Positions 1-13,225 of a stretch of 64,000 nucleotides of DNA are shown piece after piece. A model generated the notes under the pieces. That model did not search any database and was not told the origin of the DNA. It worked only from the letters and a program-made list of their open reading frames with translations. Origin of the DNA: Luscinia megarhynchos (Eukaryota > Chordata > Aves > Passeriformes > Turdidae); the NCBI GenBank assembly GCA_034336665.1, contig CM067592.1, positions 51,264,473 to 51,328,472 of the forward strand. Direction: 5' to 3'. The position numbers and the translations under genes were made by a program. Every line of letters begins with the position of its first letter. Position 1 is the stretch's first letter.

Positions 1-1889
1 TGTCTTTGACTTTATAAATTTGATTATATAATTTCTTTAAAATTTTCTTTGAAATTTGATTCTATAATTTCTCCAGACAAAGGTTTTTATGTCTATTTGG
101 GCACCAGCAAAGTTCAGTAAGTGATTTATGAGTGCTTTGGCTACTCATAAAAAACTGTTTTCTTTCTTTACAGTACAAAGTCTTATGAACTTTTCAATTT
201 ATTTTATCTACTTCAATTTCTGCACCATCTTTCATTTGCATGCATGTTACCCACATGTGAGAATAAGGATCTAGATCTCTTCTTGTCTCTTCCACTTTTA
301 GTCAAAGTTGGAAAAAAAAAGCCAGTTTCAGATGGGTACACCTTCTTTGACCTCAATAAGAAAGAAATTTATTTCTTCCAGGATTTTTCCAACTCTTGTT
401 CTTCCAACTGCTCACAACAGGGTTGTCCATTAAAGCAGACACTGCATCTTCAATGTTTTACACAGAGATCCTCCCTCTAGCAGCTAATAATAAATGCAAA
501 TTAATTTTTTAAATTATCAGTTTCATTGATCATGGCTGGCTTTCTTCATATTAACCTCTCAAGTAGACCATCAGGGTCCACTGATGACAAAGTCATAGTT
601 GGCTGGACTGGACTCAGATTCCCTAGTATGAGACTGTCTTTTGCCAGCTGGAAACACATCCTAAAACCAAGTGACACAAATCATCTTGAAACTTCTAAAA
701 ATCACCTCCAATGAAATGCAATCTAATAATTTAATGATATGAGGATTAAAGAAAGATAAATTTTCAAAAAGCCAAAAGAATCAGATCAGATATTCATTTC
801 AAAACTATACACAGTTTACACAGTGAAAAAGAGGGGGATTAAGCTCTATGTACACAATTGTCACTATGCATTGTCCTTGAAATCAGGATCCTATATTCAA
901 ATTTTCTGTCAAGAACTTAACAGACCATCCCAAGCCCTCCAGAAAATATTGCTGATATCTCCAAAGATTTTATCCAGACAGAGTGCATCTAGAGTTTTTA
1001 CTTTAAGAGCAAAAATATTATTGTCTTAAAGAAAGTAGGATAATTGGGTCTAAGGATATGTAAATTAATTTTATCATCTTCTTGTGATTGCTTAAGGTTT
1101 TCCCCCTAACATTATATTATGGACTGCTTGAAAAATGCATGAAAGGTCTTAAAATTCTCGTACATGGTAGAGCTCCCTTGATAGACTCACTCACTTCCTG
1201 GTTTTTTTTTTTTCCTCTTTAATTACTTTCCTAACAAGATCTTAAGGTCCCAAATACTTCTATTCTTAGCATTTTATTTTGTGTCATTATTTTCATTAAA
1301 TAAATCTCGGTCAGTGCAGCCTTTCAGCTTTGACTACAAAAACACTTAAAAGAAAACACAAATATATAAAAGAATATTCTCAGCATTCAGATAGAATAGC
1401 ATGGATCATCAGATAAGGGAAGTCACTTGTTATTTTTATTTTACTGCTGAAATAATGATGTATCAGCAGACAAAAAGATGAACTTATGCAACCTTATCCT
1501 TCTTTCTCCTCACATTTTTGAGAAAGAAATCACACAGACACTGTTCCAAGCAGTGCAATTATCCAAAATATGCTTGCATTTAACCACATCATGCTATTTT
1601 CCAGTGCTGCAGTTTCCACTGAATTTATATGTGACATAGAAAACTTTATTGAGAAATAAAGCAAAGAAGGCAAAGTAGTAAAACCACAGATGTAAACATT
1701 CAGAGTGCAGAGAACAGGAGTGAGCAAACAGAGGTGTGGCAGGGCAGGGAGGGCATGGCACAGCAGACCAGGCAGCCACCACCCTCCTGCTCCTGGGGGT
1801 GGGTCCTGTGAAGTGTGGGTTTAGTGAAAGGGGATTTTTGTTAGTTTTCTGTTGGGATTTTTTTCTTCTTTTTCCCCTAATTTGGCTAG
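1..1889. other. Anonymous AT-rich DNA, no gene seen
   Basis: AT-rich single-copy-looking sequence. Open frames are short, start at arbitrary ATGs and encode low-complexity or ordinary-looking peptides without recognisable domains. A short poly-T run lies near 1201. I see no splice-flanked exon, RNA gene or recognisable repeat. It could be intergenic or deep intronic; the sequence alone does not decide. Confidence 0.55.
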
Positions 1890-3245
1890 ATCCAGCAATG
1901 GTTTACAAACAGCCAAAAGCCTGTGCTGCTGCTGACAGCAAAGAGTGCTATCCCAAGCAGAAGCTCCCAAGAATGACACCTGCAGGGAATACCTGAGCCT
2001 GGCAATTGTGCCAGAGGATATTCAAAAGACATCTGTGTGCAGTGTGAGCAGGTAAACAATCTGCTCTGTGTGGTGGCAGAGCTTAAGAAAGAAGTGGAAA
2101 GGCAAAGGAGTATTAGAGAGAGTGAAAGAGAAGTAAACTGCTGTAGTTACACCCTTCCAACCCTGAGAGAAGCTCAGCAGGAGTCAGAAGACTCCCCATC
2201 CTTTTCACCATCAGGCAGGAGGAAGAGATCTAGTAGATGGGAGGGCAATGGAAAGAGGTGTCTGCTCAGAGAAGTTAAAGAATCTCTTCCTGATCCCCTT
2301 CCAGGAGCCCTTAAAAATACATACAAGACTTTGGATCTTGAGGAAAAAATCTGTCTAGAGGGTCTCCCAGTTGCACTCCATCTATGAGACAGATCACAAC
2401 CTCAGATGTTAAGGAGAAGAGATGGGTAACTCTAGTAGGTGACTACCTTCTGAGGGCCCTCAATTTCAACCACACCCATCCCAGGGAATCCTGCTGCTTC
2501 CTTGGGGCCTGAGTGTTGGATATTACCAGGAGACTCACTGAACTAATTCATCCCTCTGATTATCTGGTTGTCAAGTCTGGCAGTGATCAGGTTGATAAAA
2601 AGGATAATTGAAATGGGCTTCAAGGCTCTGGTTTGGTTGACTGATGAGACAGGAGCACTGGTGATGTCTTAAGGACTGGTACCATCAGCAGAATCTCAGT
2701 TTTTCCCTGTAGTACTTCCCACTGGTCAGGCTGCACCTTGAGTTCTGTGTCCAGTTCCGGGCCCGCAGTTCAGGAATAACACTGAGAGGCTGGAGTGAGC
2801 CCAGAGGAGGCAACGAGGCTGGTGAGGGCTCTGGAGCACAAGTCCTGTGAGGAGCAGCTGAGGGAGCTGGAGGTGTTTATCCTGGGAAAAGGAGGCTCAG
2901 GGGTGACCTGGTCACTCTCCATAACTCCCAAAAGGAGGGGGTAGCCAGGTGGAGGCTGGTCTCTTCTTCCAGGCTAGCAAGGACAGGAGGAGAGGCCACA
3001 GTCTAAAGCTGCACCGTGGGAGGTTTAGGTTGGACATTAGGAATAAATTCTTCACAGAAAGAGTGAAGGGACACTGGGAGGGATTGTACAGGGGGGTGCT
3101 GGAGTCCCTGTTCCCGGGAATGTTTAAGAAAAGACTGGATATGGCCCTCAGTGCCACGATCTGACTGACAAGGGGGTGTTAGGCCACAGGTTGAACTCAA
3201 TGATATTTTTTTTCCAACCTAGCTGATTCTGTGATTCTGTGATAA
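1890..3245 (+). mobile_element. CR1 LINE relic with ORF1 remains, internally deleted
   Basis: A CR1 non-LTR retrotransposon copy, long dead. From about 2016 the plus-strand frame reads CEQVNNLL...AELKKEVERQRSIRESEREV, resembling the coiled-coil region of CR1 ORF1. A later frame near 2430-2570 reads VGDYLLRALNFN and then RRLTELIHPSDYLVV, resembling the SGNH/GDSL esterase domain of CR1 ORF1. In the family this protein binds RNA and assists retrotransposition. Frameshifts and stops break it. From about 2700 the sequence jumps to the end of ORF2 and the 3' UTR (a GTTTAGGTTGGACATTAGGA-type stretch near 3023), finishing in TTCTGTGATTCTGTGAT at 3245, typical of avian CR1 3' ends. The endonuclease and most of the reverse transcriptase are missing, so the copy is internally deleted, not just 5'-truncated. 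The left boundary is approximate. The GTG/ATG starts in it are not functional gene starts. Confidence 0.85.
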
Positions 3246-5880
3246 AAAGACAAATAAATAAAGCCATGAAAGGTACGTATGAGAGACACTTCCCTCTAGC
3301 TACTATGGCATTTGTCTGGGGAATTTTGGTTTTCTATCTACTACTCTGTTCACAGAGTACTTACATCACTTTCAGTACTTCTAGAAATAAAAGGAAAATC
3401 AAATATACATTTTCATGGTATAGAATGATAAGTGGCCTACACCTGGTGAGCTAACACAATGCTTGTTCTCCAAAACTACTGGCCTATGGAAAGTTCAAAA
3501 TGTCCATTGTGTAAGAAGGAGAACTGGACGTTCACCAACCTCAACTCAGTCCTGTCAGCTCAGCCAGGACACCTGGAACATTGGGGTCCACAACTACCAG
3601 GGACCACCAGAGAGATCCCCAGGAAATAGGTTAATGATTTTGGGGAAATTATTATCATATGTATATTTGAATATGAATATGTATGCAAAATTCAACATGC
3701 AAACAGAAACTTTCCTGCACTCAGGATGAATGTCTTTCTGATGAGCTATCACCCTGTGCATCCAGCTGAATAAAGAATGTCTGCTTCTTAATGTTATGTT
3801 GGTGTTTAGGAGTTTTTTTAATTTTATTGAATTTTTGGTAACATTCAAGGCCTTTAAAATGATGAGGAATATTGGTATAAGACTACAGACCTAATTCACA
3901 ACATGACAAGTGGAGGATGCTGTCAGTGGGGTATGAAGGGGACAAGAGAGTTGTTCTGTTTTGACTTGAGGTCTCAAAATCTTCCTGCTTGTTTTCAATT
4001 ACAGAAAACAATATCACACAATATCACACCATCCTGCCCCCCCACCCCCCAAAAAAAATACATAAAAATCCACCTCACTAAATTTGGTGATTGTATGGCT
4101 GTTTTATACTTCTTACCTAACTGCAGTGTCATGTTATGGGTATAGGGATCCTATTCAAGGCCAGCATTTAACTTTAGGCAGGTAGATAAAACACTGCAGT
4201 AGGAGATAGTTAGCTATCCTACACCATAAACTGTATTCACTGGAGGGAGAGAGATCTGAGGCAAAAAGAAAAATAACTATCAAAAGATAATTTAGTACGT
4301 GCCCAATCAAAGGCAACAGGAAAACTTTCCAATAATTAGAGTAAAATCTAAATAGTTTTGGGAACATGGGACTGTAAAACTCAGGAATTTTCACAGAGAA
4401 AACATCCACCCAGTGCATAAATAAATCCACATTTCAGTCTCAGTCCCTCTTACAATCACACATTCACCATACAATTTTACTGTCTCTTGATCCACCTACT
4501 CCATCCAGATTTCTGTTTATTATTTTGAGGGTGTTTATTTTCTGCTACTTCTTGCTGAGGTGCTCACAATCCCGTTTGTACGATACTGTGTCTATGGGTC
4601 AGTGCAATTAATAGAAAATTATCCTGAATGAAAGGAACATATAACTCGGTCAATTGCTTCACACTACGGTACACTGACATCTAGAACTTGTTTCTTTCTT
4701 TCTGTTGTAACAGCATGGAAATAAATAACCAATTTTCATTACCAAAAAATTTAAAAATTAAAAAATCAGACCTTAATTCATAGTCTTGTGAATAATAGTA
4801 CAGAGTCCCTTGTAAGCACCATTCTGTTAGTGCACTCACTTGTCTGGCATGTGGCATACTTGACACTTGGAGGGAAAAATAGGTAAATAAAATGAGATAT
4901 AGGAAGAAATGTTGAAATAGTCTGCTTGGATCAACATAACAGTTGAGAAGGACCAAAAACAATTTCTGTGTTCTTTAGCTCACGTTATATAAATCTTAAA
5001 AGATTTATGAGAACATCACATTACTAGAATATACTAGAAAGTATATTTTCTATACCTTGTTTATTAATGAACAGAAAAACAGACTGACAAGGTAAAATCC
5101 ATTTTATCCACATAAGGTGTCATAATCCACTGAAAAAACACCACTTATCAAATATTTCATTGAAAAAGGTAATTATTTTGATGAAGATTAAGTGTTATTT
5201 AATATTGACATTCCCCTTTATCTATTCTGATGCAGGTCTGAATTAAACCTGAAATAGGGATTCTTCAGTAAGATTTTACCTTCAATTCCAGCTTGCGTTT
5301 GTTGTCTTGTTTTCTTCCCTTTTCTTAATACCTCATTAGTTAGCGTCTTTCATATTGGCCTCAAAAAAAAAAAATCAGCTGTTAAGTGTTGACATCCAAT
5401 GACACATCTAAAATATTTATGAATTAAAATCAGAACACCAAAAGTTTTATACGAGTTATCTATGCTTGCCGCTGTTTAGAAAGAAGAGCCCCAAATGCTC
5501 CAGATCATTACTAAGTTAGATCTGCTGGTAGGAGCATACTCAGCTTAACTATTGTCGGGTTTTTTCCCATGTAGTTTTGTACATGCACTAATTGCTGAAC
5601 AAAAAGCACGCTAGGAAGAAATACAGAGTAAAAACAAGAGAAGTTTTATTCCCATTGAAATAAACATGAGGCATAGGTATTAGGGTGTAATATAAAAGGA
5701 ATGAAAATATGTTAAGGGAAAAAATATGTATGAGACATGCAAACATCTTTAGAGTAGTATTAAAAAAAAAAGAATTGATGGTTTCATTAAATGCAATTCC
5801 ATGTTTAATGAAACAGATTCTGATAAAAATCTTTTCTATTTCCTATTTATTTTCTTTTCTTTCTAGATACTAGGAAATTA

Positions 5881-5901
5881 TTTGTTTGTTTGTTTGTTTG
5901 T
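5881..5901. repeat. (TTTG)n microsatellite
   Basis: Five TTTG units in a row. It lies in anonymous AT-rich DNA and is short enough that it may be a chance or tail-derived repeat. Confidence 0.85.
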
Positions 5902-6957
5902 CTTCATTAAAATAATTTTTTTGACCTTCAAGACTGGTATCTGAGCCAGATGATCTTCCTATTCCATTTCCATGTCTTTTGCACTAGTATATGAGTCTCA
6001 GTCTGAATTTTACCTTAGCAACTGGCTAATCAGTCAGTATGGAGACTGCTGCACACACTTTGCTAAGCACATAATATATATAATTCTAACCTGCTGTATT
6101 TTACAAATGGCAGGTCACTGTTCACAACAGCATAGAGTCAAAGTTTCCTTCCCCTGAAAGAAAACCTTTTCTCTTTTCCAAAAGAAAGAAGAATGATGAA
6201 AGACATTAAGGGTGTTTACTAAACAGCACACCTACTCACAAATTTCGAACCATGATACCTAAATGTGCTGTTTAAGGAAGGAGCCAATGCAATTTAAGGC
6301 CTTGCCTTTCTGGGGCTGACATTTTGCCCAAAAATTAGACAGGAGCAGTGACTTAACTTTTTATTTCAATAAGTAGCAAAAAAGTGAAAAACTTTCTGCA
6401 TTTTATTTCTTATTCTCCAGAACAGAAATACTATATATAAAAATTGCTTTCATCATTTCTCCCCTTCTTCTTATGCCTTTGAGCTATAATTTGTTTGGGG
6501 TTTTGATTGTTTTTTTCCTTTCCTATCACATGATGTCTTTTAAGATTTTCTGGTAATCATCACCTCATATCCTAATTAAAAGTTTCAGCAATAAAGCGTA
6601 ATGACAGTATGGAACACTTCTCGAAATAAGGGTCATGCTGATGGAGCTGCAGCTAGTGAAGGTGAGATTCTCACAACCTGAGAAACTTGGGAATCTATTT
6701 TCTACCCTGAAGAGGCCATTTTCAAGCTGTTATTACTGAACAAAAGGTACTTTAGAGAGAAACAAAAAGAGAGTTGTGGTTCCATGCTTCATTTAGCAGG
6801 TTTCAGCATGGTTATGCCTTTTCTACTGCATGAGAAATCAGATGCTCTGCAGCTGTGCAAAGTTCTTCATGTACACAAACAGCCAAATCCACAAGGCAAT
6901 TTCTCAGAAGATCAGTTTCTACAAACGTAAAATGGAGATAAGAAACCATTACTGCTC

Positions 6958-7055
6958 CACAAGAACAAACACAAACAAAAAACCCACCCAAAACAAAAAT
7001 AAACAAAAACTCCACAAAACCAACCAACAACCAAACACACCAACCCACAATAAAA
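6958..7055. repeat. A/C-rich low-complexity tract
   Basis: Irregular CAAA, CCAA and AAAC words with almost no G or T on the plus strand. Read on the minus strand this gives a valine/phenylalanine/cysteine-rich frame that is a by-product of composition. Confidence 0.8.
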
Positions 7056-8938
7056 CATTGAAGTGACAGATCCAGCAAAAATGCAGTGAAATCATCACCA
7101 TAAATTAGACTGTTACAAACCATCAACACACCTTCTTATCACCTAAGTGTTTATTTCCCCAAGATAATTTTGGTTTTCTGCCATTAAACATAAGATTTTG
7201 CTTTTAATATTAAGTTATTAATAATTTGAATTTTCTGTGGACAGAATAAACTATTTCTGCTCTTACAAATTCTTGGCAGTATATTTTTCTGCTGTTTCCA
7301 GATATGTAGTGTCTGCAAGGTGAACCAACACTATGAATAACCAATTTTCAAACTCTTTGAAATTTAGGAATGCTAATTCCTTTTCTACAGGGCAGATCCT
7401 TTTAACAGGCACAAAAACTTCAATATAAACTTTATAATTTCTTCCAAAATACTAATTATCTTTCCAAGTCACCTCATGCAGAGTGCAAAGATTTTGGGAA
7501 AACCGTTAACAGAAGACAATAGTGAGTGATAGAAAACTATGAACCATAAGGTGTCATAAAATTACTTATCGTGTTCCTGCACGACATCAATTTGTATAAT
7601 CAAGAACTGGAAAATAAAGCATGCTTGGACCCATCATCACGTGAAAATCTCTTCTTTAGGTTTTTATTCAGCTTCTCCAAAATTTGTAAAACAGCAGTTA
7701 AAAAAAAATAATAAATTTGTTACTTCAAGAAGACACAAAACACTGTCCCTAAACCTATAAAAATCTCTTCTGTCTATTTCTTAGTCCTGAAAAATTGTTA
7801 ACCCAAAGTATATTAAACCAGCTTGTCAATCTTTCCTCTCATACTGCCTCTGAGAAAAGTTCAGAACCTGTGACCACTAACAAGAAGCTGCAGCTTCCAA
7901 AAGGACAGTTATGTGGAAAAACTCCAGCCTTTAAATCTTTTCCAGTTATCTACAAGATCTAATAACCTTGGTTTGCCATCAGAAAATAGAAAAAACAAAC
8001 AAAAATACCTATCCAATACTGCAAATCCTTATGGGCTAAACCCAGGAAATAAATATGTGGACTGTCTCTTAACATCTCCGTGTTTTATTACAACTTCTCA
8101 TGTATGCTTGTAGCTACCTTGAGTTCCACTGTGTACTTTCTGTATTTGGGGAAAATGAAGGAAAGGAAAAAGACAGAACTTCAATTCCACTGATAGGAAA
8201 TCAGCAAGCATTTGTGCATAAACAGAAAAGCCTTAGTGTACAATGCCTGGGTAGAGTTCCAGTTTAACACAGAACATGCAGAGGTGTGACAGAAGCAAAT
8301 TCTTTATGTATATCTGGCATTGGATCCATTCCTCAGCCAGGCTTTGCTGCCCAAAGGTGGCCTCTGAGCACTCACATCCATGAGAAATTGTTACAGAACA
8401 GCATTGTAACATGCCTCATTCCCAAGAGAAACTTCACTTCTATATGAAGAGTCTTTCTGTCCTGTCATTCTTGTGTCCAGTCAGTTCAACCCCTTCTGCA
8501 GTTCAGCCTTCTGGCCCTCTATGCCCAGGTCATTCCCTGGTCACAAATTATCAACTGCTGAGAAGCTACAATTTGAATTTCCCTCTGACCACGTGCTACA
8601 TGTTCCAGGAAACAAATCACGATAGGTTGAATTATATTGCAAACATTTCATTGTATATATGGGAAGTGCTGGAGAGGACAAGGGAGCAGAAGGAAAGGAG
8701 GCAAGAAGCAAATATTCTGGATTCTTTCCTTCAAGTGATAAATATAGTAATTTTGTGTCCTGAAGGAATAGACTTGTAAGTTTGTTCATGGCACCACAAT
8801 GTTACTGCTTAGAAAACTTCAGTATCCGATTCCCAAACTCATTCAGACTCTTCCCCTCTCAGTTTTTGTTGCATAAAGAAACTGGATGTACTTTTGATCT
8901 CCCTTTTAAAATGGATTTAAGTGTCTCCAGGGGCATCA

Positions 8939-8992
8939 CTCTCTCATTAACCTGATAACATTTATCTCTCTCATTAACCTGATAACATTTAT
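8939..8992. repeat. Perfect 27-bp tandem duplication
   Basis: Two identical 27-base units, 8939-8965 and 8966-8992, each beginning CTCTCTCATT and ending AACATTTAT. The perfect identity suggests a recent replication-slippage duplication, or an unpolished assembly error. It lies in non-coding DNA. Confidence 0.95.
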
Positions 8993-9291
8993 TCAAAAGA
9001 TATGCTAGACGTATCATGGGTATTTTAGAGACCAGTATTTCCCCCCATTATTATTTAAGCACAATATTTTACACAAAATTCATGTCAATGTTCACGGGGT
9101 TGGAATAATTAGTGATATATTCTCTTTCTCATATATTGCTTGGGCAAGCTGAGTTAAACCACACTATGTCCAATACAATGTTCATCATAATGTAGCTAAA
9201 AATAAGAAAAGATACACAGAGAGTCTTCGTGTCCCACAATTAGAGGAAATACACATAAATGAACAAATATTGTACAAATTTTCTCATTGGG

Positions 9292-9342
9292 AATGAGTGA
9301 GTGAGTGAGTGAGTGAGTGAGTGAGTGAGTGAGTGAGTGAGT
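9292..9342. repeat. (GTGA)n tetranucleotide microsatellite
   Basis: About 12 consecutive GTGA/GAGT units, almost uninterrupted, so it is likely polymorphic in length. The minus-strand frame reads as a (LTHS)n peptide, which is an artefact of the repeat. Confidence 0.97.
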
Positions 9343-9980
9343 TCCTTTGGGATATATGCACATACACTGCATACACTAGTTAGAGTCAAAAAAATATTAG
9401 AGGGCAAATTGCTGCAAGATTTCACCTTCCAGTTAGATAAGGAACTGACCAGATGCATTTTCAATGAAAAGTTGGGGAAAGAAAAATCATCTCAGAGTCG
9501 TCTGCAACAGCTGAGCTTTAACTAGAGGTGCAGAAGAACAAAATTATAGCTGTATAATAATTTGATAGAGACTGGGATTTTCAAGGTATCTTAAATTATA
9601 TTCCCTCAACAAAATCTTCCATGATTTTTTGAAATCTCAACTGGAAACCAAATGGAAAACTACAAGTTAACTATATCTCTACTGTGCTTTGCTTTTGGGA
9701 GGCAATAGATATGGAACTATAGCAACATGTGATATCACATGAGTTCTTAATGGAAAAAGAGATGTAATTCAAAATAAACATAATTTATATCTCCACAGTA
9801 CAGATTTCCTACCACTTCATAACACAGTAAATACATTTCTTTCTTGAAAGAAAATGCAATTAGCTGACTTCAATATTCACTTTTCAAAAGTTCTCAGTCT
9901 TCCTCTACCAAAATTGATATTATGTTAAAATGACACACTAAACAAAACTGTTAAGCATCTTCAGCACAAAGTCATGCCTT

Positions 9981-10022
9981 GCAATGAAGAACTTGCAGTG
10001 AAGAACTCACAATGAAGAACTC
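9981..10022. repeat. Imperfect 14-bp triplication
   Basis: Three adjacent 14-base units (9981-9994, 9995-10008, 10009-10022) share the core ATGAAGAACT or GTGAAGAACT with one or two differences each. The divergence suggests an older local expansion. No function is suggested. Confidence 0.9.
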
Positions 10023-13000
10023 ATTCTTGCATGCAAACTAATCCTTCATTTATGTAAATCATCAACACAAGAAACACAAGGAATACTACTTTTTAAAACT
10101 AGAATAGTGATCTTGTAAAAGTGAGAGCCACAAAGTGTAAGTGTAAGATAAGGCTCTTGTACCAGGACATTCCCATCACATTTTCAAAGCACTGATTATC
10201 TTTTCTGATAAGAAAATAACCACACTACAGTACCCGATGAAATCAGCAACTAATGGAGAAACCAATGGGGGAAATCTTAAATACTTCTTTAGAAAAAACC
10301 AATATTTAAAAATTTTCTGTGACGTTTTAAGGATCTGAGTTCAGATGCAAGCTGGACCTTCTCTCCATATCTTAAGGTTAGTTAACTCTCATTTAAGTAC
10401 CTCAGTAGAAGTTACACATCATAGGACACACTGCAAATCAGTTTTTCACCATGTATTTACGCAGAGCATAAAGGTATGGCAAAATGCCATAAACTCCAAA
10501 CTGCAAGACTTAGTCTGAAGAAATCTGTTCTGGATGTGTCCCTTTGTTTTCTCAAGCCCGTGGCAAGTTGCACATATTTTTTTCTCTTTCTTGTTGTTTA
10601 TTAGAGTATAAATTGCCTCCAAATCAGCTTCTGAACATTTTTCTGAGAAAAATAATTTTATGTAGCATGCTCTGTGATGCTAAAACAGCTGCAATTGAGG
10701 TTCACTATAATCACAAAATCACTGTGGAGCTAGAACAAAAATGACCCACACCATGCCTTGTCTGTTTAAGTTTAAATATTTTTAGGTAATGGATGCAGAA
10801 CATAAACAGATGGGTAAAGTTCCCAGTTAAGTCAGTTTTTATTCAGAATTTTCTTTACTAAATAAAATGCACATTAGTTATTGAAATCTAATTTTATATC
10901 ATCAATTCGATTTTTTTAAAAAAATCTAGTTGCTTGTTTTCAATAACTTTCCACAGTTAAAAAACACAATCCTGCCCAACCTTCAACCAGGAAAGAGTCA
11001 AGAAACAGGCTTGATCCACTGACTTTGCATTTCTTCATCCTTAAAAGTAACTAACACTTTTATACCAGGTTAATTTTTTTAAAGGTATCTTAATTGTGGA
11101 GAAATATTTTTTGATTGTACCTTCCATATAATATTTTTATGGGTCTGACTTGCTGATTTGGTGAAAGGTGAAAAGCATGCCTCTTTAAGTGATGCTGCAG
11201 ACTGAGTGAATGTACTACAGATGGCCAGAAATAAGAAGCTGATTCATCTGTCAGAAAGAGGACACAACTTTAATAATAGACTGAATAAACGATATCCACA
11301 AACTTCATAAAAATGTTTATCAGAGGAGAAGCTTGACATAGCCTTGCAAATAACAAGCTTTATTGCCTTGTATTTCTCAGCACGTTGCCATATTAAAAGG
11401 TGACATAGGAGCCAAATAGGAGCCAAAGCCTGAGATGTTTCCATCTTTCGCAAGGACTACCTGTCAATGCCCTACAGGGAGTAAGAAATACATTTATAAA
11501 CATGCTGGAGCTAAATAATTTAGAACATGTTTAGAGTACAGAGCAGTTAAGTGCTAACAGCAACCTCTACAAATGTATTGTATTCTATTTTGAAAGCAGC
11601 ATGCTTAACTACGTATGTCTGAGGTACAAAAAAAAAATCAATGCACTTGCAGCACTCTCTGCTTTTCTCAAACACTTTCAAAAATTATAGGGTTTACATT
11701 TAACAATATATATGGTCTATCTGTAAACACACTAATAAATCCTAATTTAGACCCAAAGGTCTAGCACTGAGGAACTGAGACAATCACTGCAGTAACATGT
11801 CAACAGTTAGTGACATGGGCAGTCAGTCCTACAACATGCAATGTAACTGTAACCTTATGACAGCAAGAAAGAATGTAATAGATCCAACAAGGTCAAAATT
11901 TTATCAGAAGTCCTAATGCTACTAATTTCCGTAACTGCCTTATGATAGTAATCTAATTTTCTGTAAAATAACTCTCCTTATCAGTGCACCTTTCCTGGTA
12001 CTGTTAGAGAACCACAATATTGATGCTATGAATTTCTTCAACATCTTTGGATGACAACATATCTGTGGACTTATCCATAATATCCTATATATGTATCAGC
12101 ACTCTTCATCTGGTGGAAGACTGCAAGGAACCTGCTACCTGCCCCTTGACATTTTTTGTGTAAGACCATTCACATATAAATTTTTTGTATTAATTTAGCA
12201 CTGAACCACCAGTAGAGCAAATATTTTTGTCTCAGTTTTATTTACCACTGCACAGCACAGTTGGAATTAAAGCCATTAAAAGTGTCTTTGAATAACTGAA
12301 AGTATCAGTCCCTAAACACACAGATCTAAAAAGAGAATATGAGAATGTTGAGAATTGAAACACCAAAAGGAATGAGCTTTATACACCAGTGTCACAGCCG
12401 TGAAGTTTCATGGCCATGTTCAGTAGTAACATAACTTTTCCAGCATTCCCAGGATCCCTGTAATTCAGCCTTGCCATTCTGCTAAATGAAGTTCTTTTAG
12501 ACCCACCATGCAAAGGCCAAGAGGATATTCTCAAAGTGTGGTTACATCCAACATAATTGGGGTAATGCTTGGTAGGAAATTCAGAAATATGGTTGAATCA
12601 TAGAAATGAACAAATTATTTGTTAGTTAGCAGCTTGGTCCCAAGATAAAAAACAATAAAATCAAGCATGTAGGCAAACATCTCTGCTTCCCTACAAATCT
12701 GTCTGAAAAGAACTAAAGCCTTTCCTTTTTATCTCATATTTAAAGCCCTTACTACTAGAAAAGCAATTACAGAGGAGGATAAAAGAACAAAACAATTTTA
12801 CTTCTGGGTAAAATGGGTGAAATGCAGCATGTGATTATGTATTATATGAACTAATAATATTTTTATAGTGTCCTTCAAAATAGTGTTAGGTCTATTAAAG
12901 TCAATGTATTGAAGTCAATGTGCAAAATTGCATTAAAACATGAACAGAGAAAGAATGGTATGTGTAGTTCTAATTGTCTTTGACTACAGAAGTTTTGAGA

Positions 13001-13194
13001 AGTCAGAGCTTTGAGAATTTACACATTTTTTTTCTGCTACCAATGGGAAAAACAGCTGGAGGTGGAAAATACAAAAAAGTTTTATAAGTAGTTAGGTAAA
13101 AAAATTGCAAACATTTTACTACATGTCAAAGCAGAAAAGGAGAATGTGAGAAAAGCAACTGAAGTATACTATCTCCTTGTAATAAAAGGTCCAT

Positions 13195-13225
13195 TAAAAA
13201 AAAAAAAAACAAAAAAAAACCCTGC
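13195..13225. repeat. A-rich homopolymer tract
   Basis: A long A run broken by single C bases, followed about 30 bases later by a run of nine G. Such paired homopolymers are prone to sequencing length error. Confidence 0.8.

Larger units (their letters stand above)
3246..8938. other. Anonymous AT-rich DNA with minor simple repeats
   Basis: No gene recognised. It contains a C-then-A homopolymer tract near 4036-4060, a short (TTTG)n run at about 5881-5901 and an A/C-rich low-complexity tract at about 6958-7055. The 122-codon frame at 8411-8779 has no domain, signal or membrane pattern I recognise and is probably chance. Confidence 0.5.

Noticed and set aside
8411..8779. 122-codon open frame as a small gene
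   Set aside because: No domain, conservation clue, splice context or promoter is visible, and an overlapping opposite-strand frame of similar quality exists.
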